DNA of 64,000 nt from Dolichospermum sp. FACHB-1091 (GTDB taxonomy: Bacteria; Cyanobacteriota; Cyanobacteriia; Cyanobacteriales; Nostocaceae). Of the stretch, positions 44,679 to 52,804 are shown piece after piece. Below the pieces are notes generated by a model. The model saw only the letters and a list, made by a program, of their open reading frames with translations, had not been told where the DNA came from and ran no database searches. Positions within the stretch are counted from its first letter, which is position 1, and each line of letters starts with the position of its first letter. Made by a program: the position numbers and the translations under genes. The stretch covers positions 124,001 through 188,000 of the forward strand of contig NZ_JACJSB010000004.1 in NCBI RefSeq assembly GCF_014697585.1, in the 5' to 3' direction.

Positions 44679-46820
44679 CTAAGCTCGTTGCAAAGTGAGA
44701 GACTCAACCGTGGCTTGTGCCGCTTTTTGGATCTGTGCTAGATCCTGATCGCTCATTTGGCTATGGATGGGGAAACACAAGAGAGATTTTAAGATCCTTT
44801 CAGTAACAGGTAAATAGTAGCGATCCTTAAATAAATCTAGGGTGTGTAAAGCAACATTAAAATAAGAACGGCATTCTACTCCATGAGAACGTAGGGTTTG
44901 AATGGCTTTCTCCAGACCGTATTGTTCTGCATCGGGTAATAATACACCTAAGTTTTGGAAGTTAGAGTTAACACCTTCAGGTATTCGCTGAGGAATCAAA
45001 GCACCGTTACAAGAATTAGTAAAGGAGGATCTCAACTGTTGAGCATATTTGCGTCGCTGTTCTAACCCTTGGGGAAACTGACGTAAAACGTGCCGTCCAG
45101 TAGCTGCACGCAGTTCGTCCATTTTGGCATTCATCCCGATGGTGGAGCTTCGTAAATTCCCTTGAGCAATGCCGTGGTTACGCTGTTGACGCACTTCTTG
45201 TAGTAAATCTAGATCAGCACTGACTAACGCACCGCCTTCTATCGCAGGCAACACTTTAGTTGCATGGAAGCTAAACATCTGTAGTCGGGGTTGAGATAGA
45301 ATGCGTTTACCATTGACTTCTGTGCCAAAACCATGACAGTTATCATAGACGATCTCAGCTCCTACGGTTTGGCAGAGTTCGGATATTGCTTCTAAATCGG
45401 CGGGTACACCAAATACATTTACAGGGACTACACAAGCAATATTATCTTCACGATCAAGGATTTCTCCCAAAGCTGTGGGTGACATTGTAAATGTTTCTGG
45501 ATCAATATCACAGAATACAGGTTCTAATCCTGCTGCGACAATGGAGTTGAGAGTGGCAATGAAAGTATAAGATGGTAAAACTGCCTTGCCTTGACGATTT
45601 AGAGCTTTTAATCCTAACGTGAGGGCATCAGCGCCATTACTGAGGACAACTACATCTGGTACACCTAAGTAATCAGATAGTTCCTTTTCAAACGAGCTTA
45701 GGTGAGGTCCTCCATTGGTAGTTTGTCCTGTTACCAGGGATTTGTGAAATGATTGCATCAGCGCATCATCGGGAGCAAAGTGAGGTTTCACCATCGGAAT
45801 GATCTGCTGTGTTGCTACTGATGAGGGGATAATTGTAGTAGGTACATCCCTAGCTAACAGTCCCCAATAGTCTAGAGTTCGACGTAACCCTTCTTCAGGT
45901 TCAATTTTTGCCTTGAAGTTTAGCACTCTTGCTAATTTTGATACATCAGGTACACGCAGAGGGATTTCTTCAAATCCTTTACCAAAAAATTCTGTACCTT
46001 TAACTTCTACAGTCCCCGCTTTATGGCCTGACAAGCGGATCATCATTTCGGCTAATTCCCTTACCGTCATGGGTTCGGAACGACCAATATTGACGGCAGA
46101 ATGATTGAAGGAACACTCTGGACTCAGTTCTAGGGCAAGTCTAGCGGTTGCTTCTGCCGCATCATCGATATAGCATAATGTTCGGACTGCATGACCACCA
46201 TCAACTAAGGTTAAGGGTTTGCCATCACGAATACAACCAAGAAATTTGCTGATTACCCTTCCTTTGCCTGGGGCATCAAGTTTAGCACCATAGATATTAA
46301 AGTAGCGAACGGCTGCCGCAGTTAGTCCTAACCGTCCGAGGGCATAGGCATAATGTTCTCCTGCTGTTTTGGAAATGCCATAGCTCCAGCGATAATTTTG
46401 TGAAGAACCGTACCAACGATCGCTTTCTTCTTCTAAAATTCCCGTATTAAGTCCATAGATTTCACTGCTACTAGCAATCAAAACGGGGCGATTATGTTTT
46501 AAACACGCCATTAAAACATTTCGAGTCCCTAAAATATTAATATCTAACACTTCGTGGGGACGAGTCATATATTCATCTACTCCAACTACGGCGGCAAGGT
46601 GAATAACACGATCGCAACGAGAGATCCAACTATCCATCAGATCAACATCCATAATGTCACCTATAACCTTATGAACAGAACTATCAAGATCATCAAGCCG
46701 TCCAGGATCTGCTGTATCCAGACAAACAACGGTTTTATCTACACTTAAAAGGTAGCGTGTTATGGCACTCCCAATAAATCCTAAGCCACCCGTTATTAAA
46801 ACATCAAACTTTTTTTCCAT
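44679..46820 (-). CDS. Fusion of SDR epimerase/dehydratase and DegT aminotransferase
   Basis: A 713-residue bifunctional protein. The N-terminal ~325 residues are an SDR sugar-nucleotide enzyme with TGGLGFIGS (10-18), SSSEIYG and a complete YGISK (Tyr ~147). The C-terminal ~380 residues are a DegT/DnrJ-type PLP aminotransferase with LPSYTFIATLNS, YDNCHGFG and PLP lysine in SFHATKVLPAIEGGA. I prefer the ATG (MEKKFDVLITGG) to a GTG four codons earlier. It could oxidise/epimerise a sugar nucleotide and then aminate it in one polypeptide. Base composition looks richer in G+C than neighbours. It leads the six-gene operon. Confidence 0.88.
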   Translation of the reverse strand: MEKKFDVLITGGLGFIGSAITRYLLSVDKTVVCLDTADPGRLDDLDSSVHKVIGDIMDVDLMDSWISRCDRVIHLAAVVGVDEYMTRPHEVLDINILGTRNVLMACLKHNRPVLIASSSEIYGLNTGILEEESDRWYGSSQNYRWSYGISKTAGEHYAYALGRLGLTAAAVRYFNIYGAKLDAPGKGRVISKFLGCIRDGKPLTLVDGGHAVRTLCYIDDAAEATARLALELSPECSFNHSAVNIGRSEPMTVRELAEMMIRLSGHKAGTVEVKGTEFFGKGFEEIPLRVPDVSKLARVLNFKAKIEPEEGLRRTLDYWGLLARDVPTTIIPSSVATQQIIPMVKPHFAPDDALMQSFHKSLVTGQTTNGGPHLSSFEKELSDYLGVPDVVVLSNGADALTLGLKALNRQGKAVLPSYTFIATLNSIVAAGLEPVFCDIDPETFTMSPTALGEILDREDNIACVVPVNVFGVPADLEAISELCQTVGAEIVYDNCHGFGTEVNGKRILSQPRLQMFSFHATKVLPAIEGGALVSADLDLLQEVRQQRNHGIAQGNLRSSTIGMNAKMDELRAATGRHVLRQFPQGLEQRRKYAQQLRSSFTNSCNGALIPQRIPEGVNSNFQNLGVLLPDAEQYGLEKAIQTLRSHGVECRSYFNVALHTLDLFKDRYYLPVTERILKSLLCFPIHSQMSDQDLAQIQKAAQATVESLTLQRA

Positions 46821-46865
46821 GATAATTTGCACTGGTATTAATCTCGTGTATCACCATATCATTTC

Positions 46866-46928
46866 TTAAACTATTTTTAAACATAGTTAACAAAGTCTTA
46901 AACTTTTTTTAAACACAGTTACCAAAAA
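46866..46928. promoter_or_regulatory. Helically phased TTAAAC direct repeats upstream of the operon
   Basis: Six TTAAAC/TTAACA/TTACCA-type hexamers start at 46866 and recur every 10-11 bp, forming a 32-bp tandem unit that is present twice (46866 and 46898). Direct repeats at one helical turn are typical of OmpR/PhoB-class response-regulator sites, and the spacing is like cyanobacterial Pho boxes, although the sequence is TTAAAC rather than TTAACC. They lie 46-108 bp upstream of the fusion-gene start and could also serve the divergent antitoxin gene. Confidence 0.45.
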
Positions 46929-47028
46929 CGTTTTGGAGAATTACCCTCGGAAACTGTTCGGCGATCGCGGTATCAGATTCTTTCAGACAGTCATACCGTG
47001 GGCAACGGTGTTCTGGGTGTTTTTTCGG

Positions 47029-47078
47029 CATAGCGAAGCACTCCGCTCCGAATCGCTTGTAGGTTGGATTGATAAAGT
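47029..47078. repeat. TA-associated repeat, partial copy (right end)
   Basis: ATAGCGAAGCACTCCGCTCC-GAATCGCTTGTAGGTTGGATT-GATAAAGT. Only the right ~50 bp is recognisable. The next element is the leader of a UPF0175 antitoxin gene. Confidence 0.75.
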
Positions 47079-47111
47079 TAAAATTAGAAGTGACTGCGTG
47101 AGGACAACTTG

Positions 47112-47345
47112 ATGCAAATTACCCTGAACCTACCTGATAGCCTCAGTAAAACTGAAACTTTTAACCAGAGTGAATGGCTTCAGGAAATAGCCATTGCCCT
47201 ATTCCAGCAGCAGCGGATTTCCCTCAGCCGCGTAGACATCATGAACTTTCAAAAGCTGCTGGCAGATCGGAATATTTGTGTTCATTACGATGTGGAAGAC
47301 TTTGAGCAAGATGTTCAACACCTGCGGAGTCGAGGCTGGCTATGA
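47112..47345 (+). CDS. UPF0175 antitoxin with internal deletion in the HTH
   Basis: A 77-residue UPF0175 protein. Compared with the intact 83-residue copy at 53324 it lacks 18 bp: LSRASKIAGIDIMNF becomes LSRVDIMNF. That removes part of the predicted helix-turn-helix. The rest is nearly identical, including the C-terminal YDVEDFEQDVQHLRSRGWL. The toxin ATG overlaps its stop. DNA binding and autoregulation may be lost. Confidence 0.8.
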   Translation: MQITLNLPDSLSKTETFNQSEWLQEIAIALFQQQRISLSRVDIMNFQKLLADRNICVHYDVEDFEQDVQHLRSRGWL

Positions 47346-47605
47346 TTGTCGTCAGTGATACTTCTGCTCTCTCGAATCTTGCCCTTGTTGATCATCTTGG
47401 GTTGCTAGAAGCTATCTACCATAAAGTTATCATTCCTGACGTGGTTGCCGGCGAATTGGTAGCGGCCAGCAATCCTACCATTTCAGCTATTCTCCAACTA
47501 GACTGGATTCAAACCCAATTCCTCAACAACTTCCAACTTGCTAACCAACTTCAACAGGAACGGGGACTTGATTTCACCGTTATACCAAAGCGATCGCACC
47601 ATTAA
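47342..47605 (+). pseudogene. DUF3368 PIN-like toxin, truncated
   Basis: MIVVSDTSALSNLALVDHL...IIPDVVAGELVAAS...NQLQQERGLD matches the first half of DUF3368 toxins (family length about 155 residues). After residue ~77 the sequence changes to TVIPKRSHH, encoded by intergenic DNA that also follows the shorter toxin stub at 53572. The conserved acidic residues and helices of the second half are missing. Probably inactive. Confidence 0.82.
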
Positions 47606-47914
47606 TATGTTATAATATGTTATGATTTAAAGTCGCAATAGATTTGTAGGTTGGGTTGAAGCATGAAACCCAACATAAGCAGATTTGTAGTGCGATCGCC
47701 GATCTCGTAGGGTGCGTTAATGAAATGTAACGCACCTTATTTATTACTGGCACAAAAGCGATTTTTTCGGAGTAACTTCTCAAGAGAAAGTCAAAATCAT
47801 ATCAGTGCGTAAGCGTTGCGCGACTTAGGAATCGCTCATAGGTTAAATTGATAAAGTGCGATAGGGAACAGTGATGTTATAATTTTCAGAGCAAGCTGTT
47901 AAGGATAAGAGACG
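47606..47914. other. Repeat-filled gap upstream of duplicated hicB
   Basis: Contains ATATGTTATAATATGTTATG direct repeats, a GTAGGTTGGGTT hairpin (47647-47677) and repeat copy d. From 47688 on it duplicates 35509 onward. Confidence 0.65.
47707..47862. repeat. TA-associated ~155-bp repeat, copy d
   Basis: Essentially identical to copy a at 35528 and embedded in the 415-bp duplication 35509-35923 / 47688-48102. Followed by the hicB leader. Confidence 0.9.
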
Positions 47915-48112
47915 ATGAAAAATCGCATCTTTACAGTTATTTTGTACAAAGAAGATGATGTTTACATTGCTGAATGTCCAGAAGTTGGCACAGTAGATCA
48001 AGGGGAAACGATCGAGCAGGCGATCGCTGGTTTGAAAGAAGCCACACGGCTTTACCTGGAGGAATTTTCCTTACCAGAAACATCTCTGAGATTTGTTACC
48101 AGTTTAGATTGA
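47915..48112 (+). pseudogene. Duplicated hicB lacking its 3' end and hicA
   Basis: Identical to the HicB at 35736 for the first ~62 codons apart from a few silent or single changes (SP to SL near the end). After FVTS the sequence becomes LD-stop. The new DNA is TAGATTGATCAAGTGCG, a copy of the right end of the TA-associated repeat. hicA is gone. An orphan antitoxin might still be produced. Confidence 0.8.
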
Positions 48113-48218
48113 TCAAGTGCGCCCTCGCAACACTGACTTTCATTTCGCTTTTTTCTATTGTCATAGAAATTGAAAAATCAAGTATAATTAATTTAGTACC
48201 AACATAACATCTAATATC

Positions 48219-48464
48219 ATGAATAACCTGCTATTAAATAGAATAACAATTAACCATGATATTTGTCATGGTAAACCGTGTATTCGTGGATTGCGCTATC
48301 CGGTGGAAATGATCTTAGAACTTTTGAGTTCAGGCATGAATATTGAGGATCTTTTAGAAGATTATGATGATTTAGAATACGAAGACATTTTAGCAGTTCT
48401 CAGCTTTGCTACTCGACTCACTCAAGTTAAAAGTATCCTCCAATTAGTTTCATTAAATTCTTGA
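48219..48464 (+). CDS. DUF433 antitoxin-like protein
   Basis: An 81-residue DUF433 protein: RITINHDICHGKPCIRGLRY-PVEMILELLSSGMNIEDLLEDY-DDLEYEDILAVL. This winged/HTH-like domain is the usual partner of DUF5615 PIN-like toxins, which follows directly here and overlaps its stop. It probably binds DNA and the toxin. Confidence 0.88.
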   Translation: MNNLLLNRITINHDICHGKPCIRGLRYPVEMILELLSSGMNIEDLLEDYDDLEYEDILAVLSFATRLTQVKSILQLVSLNS

Positions 48465-48802
48465 TTGATGCTCAATTACCAATGCGAATTGCCAATTTAT
48501 TAGAGAACTTAGGTTGTGATGTTATACATACCAAGAATCTTCCTTTAAAAAATGCAACTCCAGATTCGGAAATCAACAAACTATCAATCCTGGAACAGAG
48601 AATTGTTATTACCAAAGGTAAAGATTTTTTAGATTCTTTCTTAATCAAACAAGAGCCTTATAAACTACTACTAATAACCACAGGTAATATTAGTAACAAA
48701 CAAATTGAACAACTTTTTGTACAAAATATTACTCAAATAATCGAATTGTTTTTGACCTATGATTTTTTAGAAATGACTAGAGATAGCTTGATTATTCATT
48801 AG
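48461..48802 (+). CDS. DUF5615 PIN-like toxin
   Basis: A 113-residue protein beginning IDAQLPMRIANLLENLGCDV and containing ITKGKDFLDSF and LLITTGNISNKQIEQLF, all typical of DUF5615 (VapC-related) proteins. Family members usually start MKFLIDAQLP. Here the matching bases read ATT-AAA-TTC-TTG-ATT-GAT, so the start must be TTG (48461) or ATT (48452) rather than ATG. Both overlap the DUF433 stop. Otherwise it looks intact. Confidence 0.78.
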   Translation: MIDAQLPMRIANLLENLGCDVIHTKNLPLKNATPDSEINKLSILEQRIVITKGKDFLDSFLIKQEPYKLLLITTGNISNKQIEQLFVQNITQIIELFLTYDFLEMTRDSLIIH

Positions 48803-48826
48803 GGCTAGTTCGCTTGTTGGGGTTAG

Positions 48827-48874
48827 GTGCGTAAGCGTTGCGCGACCTAGGAATCCCTCGTAGGTTAGATTGAT
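48827..48874. repeat. TA-associated repeat, partial copy (right end)
   Basis: GTGCGTAAGCGTTGCGCGAC-CTAGGAATCCCTCGTAGG-TTAGATTGAT. It joins directly onto a truncated minus-strand gene. Confidence 0.75.
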
Positions 48875-48993
48875 TCGGTTAGAGTCGCTGCATTATTTAA
48901 CCATTCATCAAAAAAGCGATCGCTAGAATTGAGTCTCAAGCCAAAGGTTTGACGGAGATTGCTCAGGGTAGGGCTACTAGCATTTGTAATCAC
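48865..48993 (-). pseudogene. N-terminal gene fragment cut by the TA-associated repeat
   Basis: A GTG-started frame on the minus strand gives VITNASSPTLSNLRQTFGLR-LNSSDRFFDEWLNNAATLTE then a stop. The SPTLSNLRQTFGL...FFDEWL pattern resembles the N-terminus of large cyanobacterial nuclease/restriction-associated proteins (from memory, family uncertain). Its start overlaps the 3' end of the M48-type gene. The remainder has been replaced by the repeat's right end. Confidence 0.55.
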
Positions 48994-49678
48994 GGTTTAA
49001 TTCCTCTTTATATTTTCTCCAATTAGGCATAAATTTATCCATTAAAGCCTGAAATTCAGACCCGTGACTCCGTTCTAAAAGATGAGTAATTTCATGAACT
49101 ATCACATATTCTAAACATTGTTGGTCTTTTTTGGCCAATTCCAGATTTAACCAAATGCGTTTATCTTGAATATTGCAAGTACCCCATTTTGTTCTCATCA
49201 TTTTTATTCCCCAGTCATTGATATTCACACCAATATTTTTTTCCCATTTACTAATTAACGGGGGAATTTGTGCTTTTAATTGTTGACGATACCAAGAATT
49301 GAGAACTTTTTGACGTTGTTCTGTACTACTTCCGGGTTTTACATACAAATTCAGATATTGATTATTGCTAATTTCCACTTGAGGGGAATTTTCATAAATT
49401 ACATTTAATATATAGATTTTACCTTGAAAATAATGACTTTCTCCTGATAAATATTCTACTGTTTTCGGAGTTGGTTTTGATTGTAATTTACTTTGATTTT
49501 TTTTTATCCAAGCTAATTTGGAAATTGCAAATAAGCGCACAGATTCATCATTAATATGTAAAGGTGTGGCAATTCTAACACGACCGTCTGGAGGATAAAC
49601 GGCTAAATGCAGGTTTTTAATATCTTTTCTAACCACATCTATAATTATTTCACTGACGGTGATTTGATAGGTTTCCAT
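48977..49678 (-). CDS. M48/YgjP-like zinc metallopeptidase of the type I R-M locus
   Basis: A 233-residue protein of the YgjP/DUF45 family. The zinc motif is VIVHEITHLLERSHGSEF, and RTKWGTCNIQDKRIWLNLEL precedes it. I place the start at METYQITVSE; a longer frame adds 17 residues encoded by a GCAGAGTCGCAAAG-type intergenic repeat. Such genes are common next to hsdR. Role in restriction or regulation is not known. It is 78 bp downstream of hsdR on the same strand. Confidence 0.82.
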   Translation of the reverse strand: METYQITVSEIIIDVVRKDIKNLHLAVYPPDGRVRIATPLHINDESVRLFAISKLAWIKKNQSKLQSKPTPKTVEYLSGESHYFQGKIYILNVIYENSPQVEISNNQYLNLYVKPGSSTEQRQKVLNSWYRQQLKAQIPPLISKWEKNIGVNINDWGIKMMRTKWGTCNIQDKRIWLNLELAKKDQQCLEYVIVHEITHLLERSHGSEFQALMDKFMPNWRKYKEELNRDYKC

Positions 49679-49756
49679 GGTATTATAATTTAAGGTTTCG
49701 CGCAGAGTCGCAAAGGAGCAAAGTCGCAAAGGAAGATGATATAATTACGAATTATT

Positions 49757-52700
49757 TTAATATTCATTTTGATTTTTGATTATTTCCATCATCTCATCTA
49801 TCTGTTCTGGTAAAGGTAAATATTTCTTAATGGCATTTTTGATCATTCTTTCCTTAACTTTATTTCCTCTCCAACCATCTTGTTTAGTTTGACGAATTAC
49901 CCTATCTATTGTTAACGCTAATTGTTCATCTTGATCTAGATTATCATATAATGCGATTTTTGCAGAGGTATTCAATGAAGGCGGATAAGTTGATGATTTA
50001 CTCGGTTGGTGAATTTCTTGAGCTAAGATGATAATTTTCTGTAAATAATTTTCATATTCTGCTGTTGCGGTTTTACGGTTGTCAATTAGTTCTTGGAGTA
50101 AAATTGACATTTTATCAAAATACTTGGGGTTGGTGGGTTGTTGTTCAACAATTAATTTCCGCAGGTTGTTTTCTATGGTTTCCGCTACTGCGGTTTGATT
50201 GTTTCTAATTCCTGGGGGTAAACTATCAACTGCATTGACTCCATGATTAACTATTAATTCTACTAAAGTTAGATTTTCAAAGTTTGCTAAAATTTGACTT
50301 GCTTCTGCACCAATATAACTATCTATCAACTGCCGCATATCATTTTGATAGGCTTTAAAATCAATATAATCTCCACTGGCTAATTTTATCTCTTGACTAA
50401 CTTGTTGATAATGTTTAACCTCTTTTTTAATCTCATAAATTTCCCGCTCTGTATATCCTGCTGCTGCCATTTCATTGGCTATATTGGCATAGTTTCTAAC
50501 TAAAGAATTGACACTTTTATATAATAGTAGTCTTTGCGGTTCGGTGTTTTTTAAATCCTCTGGGTTTTCCGTATTACCACAAAAATAACGGGTATAGTCT
50601 GCTGTATGATAAGGGGGTTTTACGGCTTCACAGAGGGCTTTAAGGGCTTGTCTAGCGGTGTCTAGGTCATTTTTGCCCTTTTCTAATCTGTTACTTAATA
50701 ACCCAGCTATATCAGCGATGTCATAATCTGCAAAAGCGGCGGAAGTGTAATCTTGAACGGATTTTTCTAAACTTGCAAATAAGTCTTTATAATCTATAAT
50801 ATAACCATATTCTTTGTCTTCACTATCTAAACGATTAACCCGACAAACTGCTTGAAATAAACCATGGTCTCGCATCTTTTTATCTATATAAAGATAAGTA
50901 GCAGGAGGTGCATCAAAACCGGTTAATAGTTTATCCACTACTATTAATAATTGCATCTGCGCGGGTGAATTAACAAAGTTGTTTTTTACGTCTTGTTCAA
51001 ATTTATCTGCTTTTTGTCCATTGAGCATTTTTTGATAGATTTCATATTGATGTATTTTATCGGTTTTTCCCTCGCCTGTGGTTTCACCTTTGATACTTTT
51101 GATGGTAGGATCATAAGATGTAATGATCGCACATTGACTAAATCCTGCACTTTGGAATAATTCATAATATTTACAAGCTTCGTAAATACTACCAGCTACA
51201 AGTATGGCGTTACCTTTACCATTTTGTAATCGTTCTTTGGTGCTAAAATCTGAGATGATATCTTTAACTATCATTTCTAAGCGAGATTTGGAACTGAGGA
51301 TTTTTTGCATTGTTCCCCAGCGTTTTTTCAGTTCGGCTTTTGCTGTTTCTGTTAACCCGCTGGTTTTGTCTGCAAACCATTGATCTATTTTCCTCTGGGA
51401 GGTGATATACTGCTCAACATTCCGGGCTTCATAACGTAAGTCTAAAACGACTTTATCCCCCACTGCTTCGTTAAATTTGTAAGTGTGAATATATTTACCA
51501 AAAACTTCTAAACTGCTTTGTTTGTCTTGTTTTAATAAGGGTGTACCTGTAAAACCAATAAAAAGAGCATTTGGTAATATATCTTTCATGGCTTTATGTA
51601 GTTTACCCGCTTGGGTGCGATGACATTCATCTACAAATACATAAAACTGTCCATAAGGTTGGAATTTTTTCGGTAAATTACGTTTCAGTTCTTTTATATA
51701 GTCTTCATATTCTTGTGTTTCGGTATTATTTTGCTTTTTCCCGAATTTATGAATTAATGAACAAATTAATGAGGGTGTGGTATTTTGCAGTTGGGTAATT
51801 AAGTCCTGTCCGCTTTTGGTTCGATAGATGTTTTCATTGACACCTAAAAAAACGTCTTTGATTTGGTTGTCCAATTCTTCCCGGTCAGTGATAATTAAAA
51901 CGCGGGCTTTTGGGTCAAATTCTCGAATCCATTTCGTTAACCACACCATAGTTAAGCTTTTTCCACTACCTTGAGTGTGCCAAATTATCCCACCTTGTTG
52001 GCGCTTTATGTGGTCTTGGGCGGCTTTAATGCCTAAGTATTGATGGGAGCGACAGAGTTTTTTAATACCACTGTCAAAGAGGATAAAGTTATAAATAATG
52101 TCGAGAAAGCGATGTTTTTCGCACAGTTGTAACAGGTGTTTATCTAAAAGGTTTGTAATCTGGTTATAACTGTCCTCTTTCCAAGTTAAATAATATTTTT
52201 CTGATGTTTTAGTTGTTCCATAACGCAGCCCTTGGGTATCGTTACCTGCTGCAACTAATTGAACTGTATTAAAAAAAGACTTAATAAATATTGATTCTTG
52301 ACTATCTAGGTTTTGACGGATACCTTCAGAAACGCTGACGGTACTGCTTTTGAGTTCCAGAACCGCTAAAGCAATGCCATTAATGTATAAAACTATATCT
52401 GGTCGTTTATCATTTTCCCCTTTAATGCTGACCTCTTCAGCGATATAAAAGTTATTTTTTAAGGGTTCTTGCCAATTTATTAAGTAAACGCTTTGAGTTT
52501 TTTCACCTGCTTCTGGGTTAACTTTTATACCATAGCGTAATAAGCCATAAATTTCTTTATTAACGTCATAAAGGTTTTTAGTTGTATCCTGATTAAGTTT
52601 ATTTAGTTCATCAAGAGCTTGATTGATAATAGTATGATTATATTTTTGGGTATCGCGTAAAAATATGGTGAGTAAGTCGCTTTCAACGTTGCTATTATTG

Positions 52701-52804
52701 TCGCGTTTGTGCCAATTCCCTAAATATGTATAATCTAGTTGTTGTTGGAATAGTTGCACTACACGGTTTTGGGTTGCCCGTTCCGATTGTCCTACTTCAC
52801 TCAT
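49757..52804 (-). CDS. hsdR: Type I restriction enzyme, R (motor/nuclease) subunit
   Basis: A 1015-residue HsdR. The N-terminal nuclease has RPDIVLYINGIALAVLELKS (PD ... ExK). The helicase motor has Walker A HTQGSGKSLTMVWL, motif II VFVDECHRTQ, motif III GFTGTPL, and later LLTGFDAP and QAVCRVNR. A helical C-terminal domain for MTase binding follows. It is full length and intact. Together with HsdM and HsdS it would translocate DNA and cleave unmodified targets. About 2 kb of other genes and repeats separate it from hsdS, although all run in the same direction. Confidence 0.95.
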   Translation of the reverse strand: MSEVGQSERATQNRVVQLFQQQLDYTYLGNWHKRDNNSNVESDLLTIFLRDTQKYNHTIINQALDELNKLNQDTTKNLYDVNKEIYGLLRYGIKVNPEAGEKTQSVYLINWQEPLKNNFYIAEEVSIKGENDKRPDIVLYINGIALAVLELKSSTVSVSEGIRQNLDSQESIFIKSFFNTVQLVAAGNDTQGLRYGTTKTSEKYYLTWKEDSYNQITNLLDKHLLQLCEKHRFLDIIYNFILFDSGIKKLCRSHQYLGIKAAQDHIKRQQGGIIWHTQGSGKSLTMVWLTKWIREFDPKARVLIITDREELDNQIKDVFLGVNENIYRTKSGQDLITQLQNTTPSLICSLIHKFGKKQNNTETQEYEDYIKELKRNLPKKFQPYGQFYVFVDECHRTQAGKLHKAMKDILPNALFIGFTGTPLLKQDKQSSLEVFGKYIHTYKFNEAVGDKVVLDLRYEARNVEQYITSQRKIDQWFADKTSGLTETAKAELKKRWGTMQKILSSKSRLEMIVKDIISDFSTKERLQNGKGNAILVAGSIYEACKYYELFQSAGFSQCAIITSYDPTIKSIKGETTGEGKTDKIHQYEIYQKMLNGQKADKFEQDVKNNFVNSPAQMQLLIVVDKLLTGFDAPPATYLYIDKKMRDHGLFQAVCRVNRLDSEDKEYGYIIDYKDLFASLEKSVQDYTSAAFADYDIADIAGLLSNRLEKGKNDLDTARQALKALCEAVKPPYHTADYTRYFCGNTENPEDLKNTEPQRLLLYKSVNSLVRNYANIANEMAAAGYTEREIYEIKKEVKHYQQVSQEIKLASGDYIDFKAYQNDMRQLIDSYIGAEASQILANFENLTLVELIVNHGVNAVDSLPPGIRNNQTAVAETIENNLRKLIVEQQPTNPKYFDKMSILLQELIDNRKTATAEYENYLQKIIILAQEIHQPSKSSTYPPSLNTSAKIALYDNLDQDEQLALTIDRVIRQTKQDGWRGNKVKERMIKNAIKKYLPLPEQIDEMMEIIKNQNEY

